DNA of 64,000 nucleotides, from positions 62,001 through 126,000 of the forward strand of contig NZ_FNKA01000002.1 in assembly GCF_900101335.1 (NCBI RefSeq). Reading direction: 5' to 3'. Positions 19,812-28,451 of the stretch are shown here, in pieces (positions within the stretch are counted from its first letter, which is position 1; every line of letters begins with the position of its first letter). Under the pieces are notes generated by a model, which was given only the letters and a program-made list of their open reading frames with translations, was not told the origin of the DNA and searched no databases. Origin of the DNA: Quadrisphaera sp. DSM 44207. Its GTDB lineage: Bacteria; Actinomycetota; Actinomycetes; Actinomycetales; Quadrisphaeraceae. Position numbers and translations under genes: made by a program.

Positions 19812-20492
19812 GTGAGACTGCTGCGCCTGCCCGGGACCTACCGCGCCCAGGAGGACACCTGGTTCCTGGCGGACGTGCTGCGGCGCAGCGGCCTGGCGCA
19901 GGGCCGCCGCGTGCTCGACGTGTGCACGGGCAGCGGCGCGCTGGCCGTGGCCGCCGCGCACGCCGGGGCGCGGCGGGTGACCGCCGTCGACCTCTCCCGG
20001 CGCGCGACGGCGACCGCGCGCCTGAACAGCCTCGTGCACGGCGCCGGCGTGCGGGTGCTGCGCGGCGACCTGTTCGAGCCCGTGGCGGGGGAGTGCTTCG
20101 ACCTCGTGCTCGCCAACCCCCCGTACGTCGTCGCGGCCGGAGACGTGCTGCCCCGCTACCGCAGCGCCCGCTCGTGGGACGCCGGCACGGACGGGCGGGC
20201 CCTGCTGGACCGGATCTGCGCGGGCGTGCCCGGCGTGCTCGCCGAGGGGGGCGACGTGCTCATCACGCAGTCGGCGCTCTCGGACGACACCCGCACGGTC
20301 GAGCAGCTGAGCGCCGCCGGCCTGGACACCGAGGTCGTAGCCCGCGCCACCATCCCCTTCGGGCCCGTGATGCGCTCGCGCGCCGCCCTGCTCGAGCAGC
20401 GCGGGCTCATCGCGCCCGGTCAGCGCACCGAGGAGCTCGTCGTGGTGCGCGCGCGCGTGCCGGAGGCCTCCACCCTGCGCTGGGCCTGCTGA
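19812..20492 (+). CDS. HemK-like class I SAM methyltransferase
   Basis: 226 residues from a GTG at 19812; the frame is open further upstream but that part is low in complexity. SAM-binding motif DVCTGSGALAVAAAHAGA, then VTAVDLSRRATATARLN, and the substrate motif LVLANPPYV (NPPY), which marks enzymes acting on a planar amide or exocyclic amino group (Gln, Asn, Ade). It lacks the N-terminal domain of PrmC, so it is a PrmC relative of unknown target. The stop codon lies inside the first unit of a 12-bp tandem repeat. Confidence 0.85.
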   Translation: MRLLRLPGTYRAQEDTWFLADVLRRSGLAQGRRVLDVCTGSGALAVAAAHAGARRVTAVDLSRRATATARLNSLVHGAGVRVLRGDLFEPVAGECFDLVLANPPYVVAAGDVLPRYRSARSWDAGTDGRALLDRICAGVPGVLAEGGDVLITQSALSDDTRTVEQLSAAGLDTEVVARATIPFGPVMRSRAALLEQRGLIAPGQRTEELVVVRARVPEASTLRWAC

Positions 20493-20537
20493 CCGGCCCG
20501 ATGACCGGCCCGATGGCCGGCCTGCTGACCAGCCCGC
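20490..20537. repeat. 12-bp tandem repeat containing the upstream stop codon
   Basis: Four units of TGACCGGCCCGA and variants. The first three bases of the first unit are the methyltransferase stop (20490-20492), and TGA recurs in frame at 20502 and 20526. Confidence 0.88.
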
Positions 20538-20552
20538 TGGGCCGCGCGGGCC

Positions 20553-21641
20553 TCAGGCGACGGCCGCGGAGAGGGCCTCGACGTAGCCCTGCAGGCCCCA
20601 CGGCAGCGAGAGCACGGTGGGCGGGGAGACGGCGGCGATGAACTCCTCGCCGACCACGGGCGCGACGGCGCCGGACCGCACCTGCGGCATCGCCTGCGCG
20701 TGGGGCGCCGTGCGGAAGGCGTCGAACTCCTCCTGCGTGGTGGCGTACACGAGCAGCACGTCGCTGGTCAGCTGGTCGAGCACCTCGTAGCTGACCGTGG
20801 AGTAGAAGGTCGACTCGTCCGTCGACAGCTGCTCCACGCTCGGCGCGACCTCCAGCCCGAGGTCGGTGAGGAACTCCACGCGCGGGTCCGCGGCCTCGTA
20901 GACGTAGAAGGTGCCGGCGGTGTCCCACACCGCGGCGACCGTCCTGCCCGCCAGCTCCGGGTGCTCGGCGGCCGCCGCGGCGACCTGCGCGTCGGTGTCG
21001 GCCACGAGCTGCTCGGCCTCCTCCGCGCGCCCCAGCGCCTGCCCGACCGTGGTCACGACCTCCCGCCACGGCGTCGACCACGCCTGCTCCGGGTAGGCGA
21101 CCGTGGGGGCGATCTGGCTGAGCAGGTCGTAGTCCTGCTGCGTGAGGCCGGAGTAGGGCGCGAGGATGACGTCCGGCTGCTCCGCGGCGATCGCCTCGAA
21201 GGGCACCTCGGCGGCGTTGGGCAGCACCGTCGGGGTCTGCGCCCCCAGCTCCTGCAGCTCCTCCTCGATCCAGGGCAGCACGCCCTGCTCGTTCCCGCCG
21301 TACTCCTGGAACGGGATCGCGACGGGCACGACGCCGAGCGCCAGCGCGGCGTCCGTGCTGCCGAAGCCCCACGTGACGACGTCGACGGGCTCGGACTCGA
21401 CCACCGTCTCGCCGAAGGCGTGCTCGAGGGTGACGGGGAAGGCCCCGGCCGCGGAGGAGGCGCTGGGCGCCGCGGACCCGGACCCGGACCCCGACCCCGA
21501 GCCGGACCCGGACTCCGACCCCGAGCCGGACCCGGACTCCGACCCGGTCGCCGTGCCGCCGCCGGAGCCGCAGCCGGTGAGCGCGAGCGAGGCGGCCAGG
21601 GCGGTGGCCCCGAGCAGCAGGGACGTCGGGCGAGCGGGCAC
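20553..21641 (-). CDS. Iron-siderophore ABC transporter substrate-binding lipoprotein
   Basis: 362 residues. The signal peptide ends in a lipobox (LALTGC, Cys24), then a long Gly/Ser/Glu linker (about 25-60) made of hexanucleotide-type repeats. A FecB/FepB-type helical-backbone binding domain follows: [58 protein letters not shown]. This fits a ferric-siderophore receptor protein. No permease or ATPase gene is adjacent, so it is an orphan binding protein or pairs with distant genes. A DtxR/IdeR-type iron box sits upstream. Confidence 0.9.
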   Translation of the reverse strand: MPARPTSLLLGATALAASLALTGCGSGGGTATGSESGSGSGSESGSGSGSGSGSGSAAPSASSAAGAFPVTLEHAFGETVVESEPVDVVTWGFGSTDAALALGVVPVAIPFQEYGGNEQGVLPWIEEELQELGAQTPTVLPNAAEVPFEAIAAEQPDVILAPYSGLTQQDYDLLSQIAPTVAYPEQAWSTPWREVVTTVGQALGRAEEAEQLVADTDAQVAAAAAEHPELAGRTVAAVWDTAGTFYVYEAADPRVEFLTDLGLEVAPSVEQLSTDESTFYSTVSYEVLDQLTSDVLLVYATTQEEFDAFRTAPHAQAMPQVRSGAVAPVVGEEFIAAVSPPTVLSLPWGLQGYVEALSAAVA

Positions 21642-21691
21642 GGGGCCTCCAGGGTCGGTCCGGGCGAGGCGCCCGACGGGTGCGCTCGCTG

Positions 21692-21710
21692 TTAGGAAAG
21701 CCTCACCATA
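21692..21710 (-). promoter_or_regulatory. Iron box (DtxR/IdeR operator)
   Basis: TTAGGAAAGCCTCACCATA agrees at most positions with the DtxR/IdeR consensus TTAGGTTAGGCTAACCTAA. It lies 51-69 bp upstream of the siderophore-binding protein start and 60 bp before miaA on the other strand. Expected effect: repression of the binding protein when iron is plentiful. Confidence 0.8.
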
Positions 21711-21769
21711 CAGACGCGAGCGCGACCGGTGTCACCGCGCGCGCGGCCCCGGGCCGTAGGGTCCTCGCC

Positions 21770-22708
21770 GTGGTCGAGCCGGACGCCCGGGTGGTGGCCG
21801 TCGTCGGACCCACGGCCACCGGCAAGTCCGACCTCGCGGTGGCGCTGGCGCGAGCGCTGGACGGCGAGGTCGTCAACGCCGACGCCTCCCAGCTGTACCG
21901 CGGCATGGACGTCGGCACCGCCAAGCTGCCCGTGCCCGCCCGCCGCGGCGTGCCGCACCACCTGCTCGACGTCCTCGACGTCACGCAGGAGGCCCGCGTG
22001 GCGGCCTACCAGCGCGCCGCCCGCGCCGCCTTCGACGAGGTCGCCGCGCGCGGGCGCGTCCCCGTGCTCGTCGGCGGCTCCGGCCTGTACGTGCGGGCGG
22101 CCCTGGACGCCCTCGAGTTCCCCGCCACCGACCCGGCCGTGCGGGCCCGCCTGGAGGCCGAGGCCGCCGCGCTCGGCCCCGCGGCGCTGCACGCGCGCCT
22201 GGCGGCGCTGGACCCGGCGGCGGCCGCGGCGATCCAGCCCGGCAACGTCCGGCGCGTCGTGCGCGCCCTGGAGGTCGGGGAGGTCACCGGGCGCCCCTTC
22301 AGCGCCACGATGCCCGTGGCGGGCCGCTACGCCGTCCCGGCGGTGCAGGTGGGCCTGAGCGCGGAGCGGGAGGTGCTGCGCGCGCGCATCGGCGACCGCG
22401 TGCACCGCATGGTCGAGCAGGGGCTGGTCGCCGAGGTCGAGGCGCTCCTCGCGCGCGGCCTGCGCGAGGGCAGCACCGCCCGGCGGGCGCTGGGCTACGC
22501 GCAGGTGCTCGACGCCCTCGACGGCGCCTGCACCCTCGAGGAGGCCGTGGCGGCCACCGTGCACGCCACCCGCCGCTACGCGCGCCGGCAGCTGTCGTGG
22601 TTCGGGCGCGACCCGCGCGTGCACTGGCTGCGCGCGGACCGCAGCGGGCCGGGGGAGCTGCTCGCCGCGGCCCTCGCGATCGCCCGCCCCGCGCTGGGCC
22701 GGTCCTAG
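21770..22708 (+). CDS. miaA: tRNA dimethylallyltransferase MiaA
   Basis: 312 residues from a GTG at 21770. It adds a dimethylallyl group to A37 of tRNAs reading UNN codons, the substrate for MiaB. P-loop GPTATGKS (13-20), substrate motif [37 protein letters not shown] and the C-terminal [11 protein letters not shown] are all diagnostic. dapF starts 9 bp downstream, so the two are co-transcribed, as in other actinobacteria. Confidence 0.97.
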   Translation: MVEPDARVVAVVGPTATGKSDLAVALARALDGEVVNADASQLYRGMDVGTAKLPVPARRGVPHHLLDVLDVTQEARVAAYQRAARAAFDEVAARGRVPVLVGGSGLYVRAALDALEFPATDPAVRARLEAEAAALGPAALHARLAALDPAAAAAIQPGNVRRVVRALEVGEVTGRPFSATMPVAGRYAVPAVQVGLSAEREVLRARIGDRVHRMVEQGLVAEVEALLARGLREGSTARRALGYAQVLDALDGACTLEEAVAATVHATRRYARRQLSWFGRDPRVHWLRADRSGPGELLAAALAIARPALGRS

Positions 22709-22717
22709 GCTGGCCCG

Positions 22718-23752
22718 GTGAACGACGCGGCCGGTCTGCCCTCCACCACCGGCCTGCCCTCCACCGGCCTGCCCTCCGGCACCGGGCTGCCCTTCGCCAA
22801 GGGCCACGGCACCGAGAACGACTTCGTCCTCGTCCCCGACCACGACGGCGCCCTCGCGCTCGGGCCGGCAGCGGTCCAGCGCATCTGCTCCCGCCGCTCC
22901 GGCCTCGGCGCCGACGGCGTGATCCGCGTCGTGCGCTCGCGCGCGCTGCCCGACGGCGCCGCGGCCCTGGTGGAGGACCCGGCGGCCGAGTGGTTCATGG
23001 ACTACCGCAACGCCGACGGGTCGACCTCCCAGATGTGCGGCAACGGCGTGCGCGTCCTCGTCGCCTCCCTGCTGCACGAGGGGCTCGTCGACCCGGCCGC
23101 GCTCGACGCGCCGCCCGGCCTGGCGGTCGGCACCCGCGCCGGGGTCAAGCGGGTGCGCCGCGCCGTCGGCCCGGACGGGCAGCCGTGGCTGGCCACCGAC
23201 ATGGGCCCCTGGCGCCTGCTCGCCCCCGGCGCGGCCGCGGCCCGCGGCGCCGACGCCGCCGTCGCCGTTCCCGGCCTGGACGGCGTCCCGCGCCCCGGCC
23301 TGTCCCTCGACCTCGGCAACCCGCACACCGTCGTCGCGCTCGCCGGCCTCGACGAGCTCGCCGCCGCCGACCTGGCCGCGCCCCCGGCCGTGGACCCGCT
23401 GCCCCCGCACGGCAGCAACGTCGAGCTCGTGGTGCCCCTGGACGCCGACGAGGGCCCGCACGGGGAGCCCACCGGGCGCCTGGCCATGCGCGTGCACGAG
23501 CGCGGCGTGGGGGAGACGCGCTCCTGCGGCACCGGGGCGTGCGCCGCCGCGCTCGCCGCGCGCGCCTGGGGCGGGCCCGGCGCGCCCGACCGCTGGCTCG
23601 TGCAGGTGCCCGGCGGCCTGCTGGCCGTGCGGGCCCTGCCGCACGGCCGGGTCGAGCTCGCCGGACCCGCCGTGCTCGTCGCCGCGGGCACGATCGACCC
23701 CGGCTGGCTGGGCGGCGACACGCCGCAGCCGGCGCGACACGCCGGCGCGTGA
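22718..23752 (+). CDS. dapF: Diaminopimelate epimerase DapF
   Basis: 344 residues from a GTG. It converts LL- to meso-diaminopimelate for lysine and peptidoglycan synthesis. The two catalytic Cys are present: Cys107 in QMCGNGVR and Cys270 in RSCGTGACAAA. The conserved core begins at FAKGHGTENDF (residue 26); the preceding 25 residues are a repetitive Gly-Leu-Pro-Ser stretch absent from most relatives, apparently built by 12-15 bp repeats at the gene start. Downstream of miaA by 9 bp. Confidence 0.96.
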   Translation: MNDAAGLPSTTGLPSTGLPSGTGLPFAKGHGTENDFVLVPDHDGALALGPAAVQRICSRRSGLGADGVIRVVRSRALPDGAAALVEDPAAEWFMDYRNADGSTSQMCGNGVRVLVASLLHEGLVDPAALDAPPGLAVGTRAGVKRVRRAVGPDGQPWLATDMGPWRLLAPGAAAARGADAAVAVPGLDGVPRPGLSLDLGNPHTVVALAGLDELAAADLAAPPAVDPLPPHGSNVELVVPLDADEGPHGEPTGRLAMRVHERGVGETRSCGTGACAAALAARAWGGPGAPDRWLVQVPGGLLAVRALPHGRVELAGPAVLVAAGTIDPGWLGGDTPQPARHAGA

Positions 23753-23880
23753 CCGGATCGTGATCCGGGCCGCCGCGACGTCGGAGGCGAGATGTCCGGT
23801 GCGTCCGGGTCGAGTTGGTCCAAAGCGCTTGCTGAGCGGATCGCGGAGCTCCACAGTGGGGGCCGTCTGAGGAGGCGGTC

Positions 23881-24123
23881 ATGGCAGAGGCACTGGTGGT
23901 GGGCACCAGCACGGGCACCGGCACGGGGAGCGCCACCGGCGCACCGGTGCCGGCGGGCAAGCGCGTGCAGGGGTCCATCGTGCACCTGCCGGCCCGCGCC
24001 GGCGCGGACGACGCGCCGTGGCCGGTTGACCTCAGCGAGCGGGACGAGCGGCTGCGCCGCCGCGAGCGCCTCCTGCACCACCTGGAGATGGAGCGCCAGC
24101 GCCGCCGGCGCCGCCCGGCGTGA
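23881..24123 (+). CDS. Hypothetical small basic protein
   Basis: 80 residues. The ATG at 23881 follows a good GAGGAGG site. The N-terminus is Gly/Thr rich, the middle reads QGSIVHLPARAG, and the C-terminal half is a highly charged helix (LSERDERLRRRERLLHHLEM followed by an Arg tail) that could bind nucleic acid. No family was recognised. Its last 92 bp are antisense to the low-complexity tail of the methyltransferase gene on the other strand. The 130 bp before it are less GC-rich than the surroundings and may hold a promoter. Confidence 0.55.
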   Translation: MAEALVVGTSTGTGTGSATGAPVPAGKRVQGSIVHLPARAGADDAPWPVDLSERDERLRRRERLLHHLEMERQRRRRRPA

Positions 24124-24739
24124 GCGCCGGCGCGACCTCCAGCACCCGGTAGCCGCGGGAGCTGCCCGCGCGCGCCACCGCGCGCGGCGGGGCGGCCTGC
24201 GCCAGCTGCTCGGCGAGCCACCGCTGCAGCGAGTCGGCGCCGAGGTTCTTCTGCACCACGAGCAGCGCCGTCCCGTCGTCCTGCAGGCGCGGCAGCCAGC
24301 GCAGCAGCAGGGCGTGCAGCGCGTCCTTGCCGATCCGGATCGGCGGGTTGGACCAGATCGCGGCGAAGCGGACGTCGTCCGGCACCTGCTCGGGCGCCAC
24401 CGCGCGCACGCCGCGCAGGCCCAGCCGCGCGGCGTTCTCGGCCACCAGCTCCAGGGCCCGCTCGTTGACGTCGACGGCCCACACCACCGCCTCCGGCGCG
24501 CGCAGCGCGAGCGCCAGCGCGATCGGCCCCCAGCCGCAGCCGAGGTCCAGCAGGTGCCCGCGCGGCGGCGGGTCGCCGGCGCGGTCGAGCAGCACCCGCG
24601 TGCCGGGGTCGAGGCGGTCCCCGCTGAAGACGCCCGCCGCGGTCAGCAGGTCGCGCGGCGCGCCGTCCAGGACCACCCGCAGCTCGCGGCGCTGCCCCTC
24701 GCCCGCCGGCACCGCGGTGAAGTAGTGCTCGTGCGACAC
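24032..24739 (-). CDS. RsmC/RlmG-like class I methyltransferase
   Basis: 235 residues from a GTG at 24739 (start VSHEHYFTAVPAGEGQRREL). SAM motif GHLLDLGCGWGPIALALALR and the catalytic SNPPIRIGK (NPP[IY] type) identify a small RsmC-like N2-guanine methyltransferase domain. It is the short single-domain form common in actinobacteria (family DUF-MTS); the rRNA target is inferred. Residues from about 205 on are a Gly/Ala/Pro/Arg tail that overlaps the small gene on the other strand and may not be functional. Confidence 0.87.
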   Translation of the reverse strand: MSHEHYFTAVPAGEGQRRELRVVLDGAPRDLLTAAGVFSGDRLDPGTRVLLDRAGDPPPRGHLLDLGCGWGPIALALALRAPEAVVWAVDVNERALELVAENAARLGLRGVRAVAPEQVPDDVRFAAIWSNPPIRIGKDALHALLLRWLPRLQDDGTALLVVQKNLGADSLQRWLAEQLAQAAPPRAVARAGSSRGYRVLEVAPALTPGGAGGAGAPSPGGAGGARGGAAARPAR

Positions 24740-24766
24740 CCCCCGGACGCTACCGGCGGCCGGCCC

Positions 24767-24814
24767 GGGCGATGCCCCGGGCGATGCGCCGGGCGATGCT
24801 CCGAGCGCTGCTCC
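24767..24814. repeat. 12-bp tandem repeat, 4 copies
   Basis: GGGCGATGCCCC and three variants, between the divergent methyltransferase and hflX starts. It does not contain a stop codon of either gene. Confidence 0.85.
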
Positions 24815-24893
24815 GGGCGGCGGAAACAGGCTCGCGCGCCGCGGCGTTGCACTGGGAGAGTGGGGAGGCCCCACCGCACGCACCAGGAGGCTC

Positions 24894-26420
24894 ATGACCA
24901 CCACCCCGTCCCAGGACGCCGCGCTGCAGCGCATCCTCTCCCGCTCCGCGACCGCGCTCGCGGACGGCGCGGGGCACGAGGACCCCGCGGACGGCGCGCC
25001 CGGGGTGGACGGAGCCGGCTACGACGGGGACCAGCTGGACCTGGCGGACCGCCAGGCCCTGCGCCGCGTCACCGGCCTGTCCACCGAGCTCGCCGACGTC
25101 ACCGAGGTCGAGTACCGCCGGCTGCGCCTGGAGCGCGTCGTCCTCGCCGGCCTGTGGTCCTCGGAGTCCGGCAGCGCCGAGGACGCCGAGAACTCTCTGC
25201 GCGAGCTCGCCGCCCTCGCCGAGACCGCGGGCTCGACCGTCCTCGACGGCGTCCTGCAGCGCCGCGCCACGCCCGACCCGGCCACCTGGCTGGGCAGCGG
25301 CAAGGCCGCCGAGCTGCGCGGTGTCGTCGCCGCCACCGGCGCCGACACCGTGATCGCGGACGGCGAGCTGTCGCCGTCCCAGCGGCGCGGCCTGGAGGAC
25401 ATCGTCAAGGTCAAGGTCATCGACCGGACCGCGCTGATCCTCGACATCTTCGCGCAGCACGCGAAGTCCAAGGAGGGCAAGGCCCAGGTCGAGCTGGCGC
25501 AGCTGGAGTACCTGCTGCCGCGCCTGCGCGGGTGGGGCGAGTCGATGTCCCGCCAGGCCGGCGGCCGCGTCGCCGGCGGCGAGGGCATCGGCTCGCGCGG
25601 TCCCGGCGAGACGAAGATCGAGCTGGACCGCCGCCGGATCCGCACCCGCATGGCCCGCCTGCGCCGCGAGATCAGGGGCATGGCGCCCGCGCGCGCGACC
25701 AAGCGCTCCGGCCGCCGCCGCGGCGCGGTGCCCGCCGTCGCGATCGCCGGGTACACCAACGCCGGCAAGTCCAGCCTGCTCAACCGGCTCACCGGCGCGG
25801 GCGTGCTCGTCGAGGACGCGCTGTTCGCGACGCTGGACCCGACCGTGCGCCGGGCGCAGACGCCGGACGGGCGCCAGTACGTGCTCGCCGACACCGTCGG
25901 GTTCGTGCGCAGCCTGCCCACCCAGCTCGTCGAGGCCTTCCGCTCGACGCTGGAGGAGGTCGCGGAGGCCGACGTGCTGCTGCACGTCGTCGACGCCTCG
26001 CACCCGGACCCGGAGGGCCAGATCACCGCGGTGCGCGAGGTCCTCGCGGACGTCGGCGTGCAGGGGCGCTCCCACGACGTCGTCGAGCTCGTCGTCCTCA
26101 ACAAGTGCGACGCCGCCGACCCGGAGGTGCTGGCCCGCCTGCGGCGGCGGGAGCCGTCCAGCGTCGTGGTCTCCGCGCGCACCGGGGCCGGCGTCGAGGA
26201 GCTGCGCGAGCGCATCGGCGAGCTGCTGCCGCGCCCGCGGGTCCTCGTCGACGTCGTCGTCCCCTACGCGCGGGGCGCGCTGGTGGACCGCGTGCACCGC
26301 ACGGGGGAGCTGCTCGAGGAGCAGCACACCCCCGAGGGCACCCGCCTGGTCGCGCGCGTGGACGCCGACCTCGCGGCGGACCTGCGCGCGACCCAGGTCG
26401 TCGCGGCGCGCGAGGCCTGA
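24894..26420 (+). CDS. hflX: Ribosome-associated GTPase HflX
   Basis: 508 residues. HflX binds the ribosome and helps recycle stalled or stress-damaged ribosomes. The N-terminal domain has DPATWLGSGKAAELRG and DGELSPSQRRGLEDIVKVKV; a helical linker includes GIGSRGPGETKIELDRRRIR; the G domain has P-loop GYTNAGKS (286-293), switch ADTVGFVRSLP and NKCD. The N-terminal 45 residues are a variable acidic extension. The ATG at 24894 follows CAGGAGG. A 20-bp perfect hairpin follows the stop. Confidence 0.96.
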   Translation: MTTTPSQDAALQRILSRSATALADGAGHEDPADGAPGVDGAGYDGDQLDLADRQALRRVTGLSTELADVTEVEYRRLRLERVVLAGLWSSESGSAEDAENSLRELAALAETAGSTVLDGVLQRRATPDPATWLGSGKAAELRGVVAATGADTVIADGELSPSQRRGLEDIVKVKVIDRTALILDIFAQHAKSKEGKAQVELAQLEYLLPRLRGWGESMSRQAGGRVAGGEGIGSRGPGETKIELDRRRIRTRMARLRREIRGMAPARATKRSGRRRGAVPAVAIAGYTNAGKSSLLNRLTGAGVLVEDALFATLDPTVRRAQTPDGRQYVLADTVGFVRSLPTQLVEAFRSTLEEVAEADVLLHVVDASHPDPEGQITAVREVLADVGVQGRSHDVVELVVLNKCDAADPEVLARLRRREPSSVVVSARTGAGVEELRERIGELLPRPRVLVDVVVPYARGALVDRVHRTGELLEEQHTPEGTRLVARVDADLAADLRATQVVAAREA

Positions 26421-26422
26421 GC

Positions 26423-26466
26423 CGCGGGCGCCGGCGCGGGGCACCCGCCCCGCGCCGGCGCCCGCG
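26423..26466 (+). terminator. Strong hairpin after hflX
   Basis: A 20-bp perfect stem (26423-26442 with 26447-26466) closes on a 4-base loop, starting 2 bp after the hflX stop. It lacks a T-tract, which is usual for high-GC actinobacteria. Confidence 0.85.
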
Positions 26467-26682
26467 CGTCCGGACCGCCACGCCCGTCACCGCGCATGAC
26501 CGCGCACCACCGCGCACCACCGCCCGGCACTGGCCGTCGGCGACCGCGCGCCACTCGCCGCGCAGGGTCCTGCCTTGACGCGACCGGGTGCTGCCGCGTG
26601 CTGGCGCGGGGCTGCCCGCGTCCGCGCCGCCGCGGCCGTCCTGCCGCTACGGTCGCGCCACGCTCGAACGAGGGGGTGGCCG

Positions 26683-27711
26683 GTGGGGCGCGCGCACGTG
26701 GTCGTGCTGAGCAAGCAGGGCAGCGCCAGCCTGGACGCGGCGCAGCGCCGCGACCTCGCCGAGGCCGCCGACGTCGACTACCACCGGCTGCAGGCGGCCC
26801 CGGACCGGGCGGCGGCGGTGCGGCTGCTGCAGGGCGCGGACGTCCTCGCCGCGACCAACGCCTGCCTGCCCGTCCTCGACGCCGCCCTGCTCGACGCGCT
26901 GCCGCGGCTGCGCGGGGTCGTCCTGTACGCCACCGGCTACGACCACATCGACACCGCGCTGCTGCGCGCGCGCGGCGTCGCCCTCAGCGTGCTGCCCGAC
27001 TACGCCACCCAGGCGGTCGCCGAGCACGGCGTCGCGATGCTCCTGGGCCTGGCCACCCGCCTGCACCTGGCGCACGACCGCAGCCGCGGGCTCGTGCCCC
27101 CGCAGACGTCGCTGCGCGGGGTGCAGCTGTGCGGGCGCCGCCTCGGCGTCGTGGGGCTGGGCCGCATCGGCTCCGCCGTCGCGGCGATGGGCGCGGGGCT
27201 GGGCATGCGGGTCAGCGGCGTCGACCCCGCCCCGGCCGCCGCGGCCGCCGCGCGGGCCGCCGGGGCCCGCGTGCTCGACCTGCCGCACCTGCTCGCCGCC
27301 AGCGACGCCGTCGTCGTGTGCGCCAACCACGTCCACGGCGCCCCGCCGGTGCTGGGAGCGGCCGAGCTGGCCCTGCTGCCGGACGGCGCGCTGCTCGCCA
27401 ACGTCTCGCGCGCGTCCCTGGTGGACACCGCCGCAGCGGTCGACGCCGTCCGCTCCGGGCGGCTGCGCGGCTACGCCGTCGACGACACCGTCCTCGACCC
27501 GGTCGAGCACGCGGACCTGCTGCGCGAGGGCCGCGTGCTGCAGACGGGCCACAGCGCCTGGTGGCGCGACGAGGTGCTCGTCCGCGGCCGGCGCCTGTGG
27601 GGCGCCGCCGTCCTCGCGGCCGTCACCGGCCGGCCCACCGACGCGGTCGTGCCCTGGCGGGGCGACCTGCACGGCGACCTGCACGGCGACCTGGTGGACT
27701 CCTCCCCGTGA
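26683..27711 (+). CDS. D-isomer-specific 2-hydroxyacid dehydrogenase family protein
   Basis: 342 residues from a GTG at 26683 with GAGGGGGTGG upstream; the frame stays open further up but is low in complexity. NAD-binding fold: GVVGLGRIGSAVAAMGAG preceded by YATGYDHIDTALLRARGV and YATQAVAEHGVAMLLGL. The catalytic region is less regular: the usual Arg may be in NVSRASLVDTAA and the Glu/His pair is changed, with HSAWWRDE near the end. The substrate is unknown. It overlaps the next gene by GTGA. The last residues carry a GDLH repeat (12-bp unit). Confidence 0.8.
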   Translation: MGRAHVVVLSKQGSASLDAAQRRDLAEAADVDYHRLQAAPDRAAAVRLLQGADVLAATNACLPVLDAALLDALPRLRGVVLYATGYDHIDTALLRARGVALSVLPDYATQAVAEHGVAMLLGLATRLHLAHDRSRGLVPPQTSLRGVQLCGRRLGVVGLGRIGSAVAAMGAGLGMRVSGVDPAPAAAAAARAAGARVLDLPHLLAASDAVVVCANHVHGAPPVLGAAELALLPDGALLANVSRASLVDTAAAVDAVRSGRLRGYAVDDTVLDPVEHADLLREGRVLQTGHSAWWRDEVLVRGRRLWGAAVLAAVTGRPTDAVVPWRGDLHGDLHGDLVDSSP

Positions 27712-28451
27712 GCGGTGCCCGCGGCCGGCTGGTCGCCGCGCTGGTCGCCCTCTGGGTGGTGGTGCCGCTGGGGCTCGCCCTGGCGCGCCACCCCTCCTGG
27801 TGGGCGTGGATCGCTCCCGAGATGACCCCGATGACGTGGTTCCAGTCCGTGGTCCTCGTCGTGTGCGCGGTCGGCTCCCTGCTGGTGGCCCACGTGCTGC
27901 GCCTGCAGCGCACCGCGGCCCACGGCCCGGCGCACGGCCCGGCCCACGGCCCGGCGCACGAGTCCGGGCACGCGTGGACCCTGCTCGCCGCCGGGTTCGC
28001 CGTCCTCGCGCTGGACGAGCGCTTCGCCCTGCACGAGCGGCTGCGCGACGCGGTGCTGGCCCCGCGCCGCGTCACCGTGCCCTTCCTGCCGTGGGTGGCG
28101 CCGGGCGACTTCCTCATCATGGCCTTCGCGGTCGTCGGGCTGGCGCTGCTGCCCTACGTCTGGCAGGCGGTGCGCCCCGACCGCGCGGCCGGGCGCGCCC
28201 TGCTGCTCGGCGTCACGCTCGCCGTCCTCGCCGTCGCCTCGGACTCGGTGGACCCCTCCTCCTGGACCGAGCCCGTCGAGCGCGTCCAGCAGACCCTCGA
28301 GGAGGTCGTCGAGCTCGGCAGCGGGCTGTCCTTCCTCGCGGCCGTGTGGCTGCGCCTGCTCGGCCTCCTCGACCCCGTCATCGGCGCCCCACCGCCGCCG
28401 TCCGCCCGCGTCGGTGATCAGGCGGGGCGCACGGAGGCCAGCTCGGCGTAG
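27708..28451 (+). CDS. Polytopic membrane protein of unknown function
   Basis: 247 residues from a GTG overlapping the dehydrogenase stop. Six membrane helices are likely (about 10-27, 43-63, 87-103, 130-150, 163-180, 207-222). A HGPA repeat (12-bp DNA unit) sits after the second helix, and the acidic/His loop LDERFALHERLRD is notable. No family was recognised with certainty. The last 34 bp overlap the convergent sortase gene. Coupling to the dehydrogenase suggests they are used together, but nothing shows how. Confidence 0.75.
   Translation: MSGARGRLVAALVALWVVVPLGLALARHPSWWAWIAPEMTPMTWFQSVVLVVCAVGSLLVAHVLRLQRTAAHGPAHGPAHGPAHESGHAWTLLAAGFAVLALDERFALHERLRDAVLAPRRVTVPFLPWVAPGDFLIMAFAVVGLALLPYVWQAVRPDRAAGRALLLGVTLAVLAVASDSVDPSSWTEPVERVQQTLEEVVELGSGLSFLAAVWLRLLGLLDPVIGAPPPPSARVGDQAGRTEASSA

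Noticed and set aside
26655-26690. SOS box near GCTCGAACGAGG
   Set aside because: Only the left half-site is present; the right half does not match GTTCGA.
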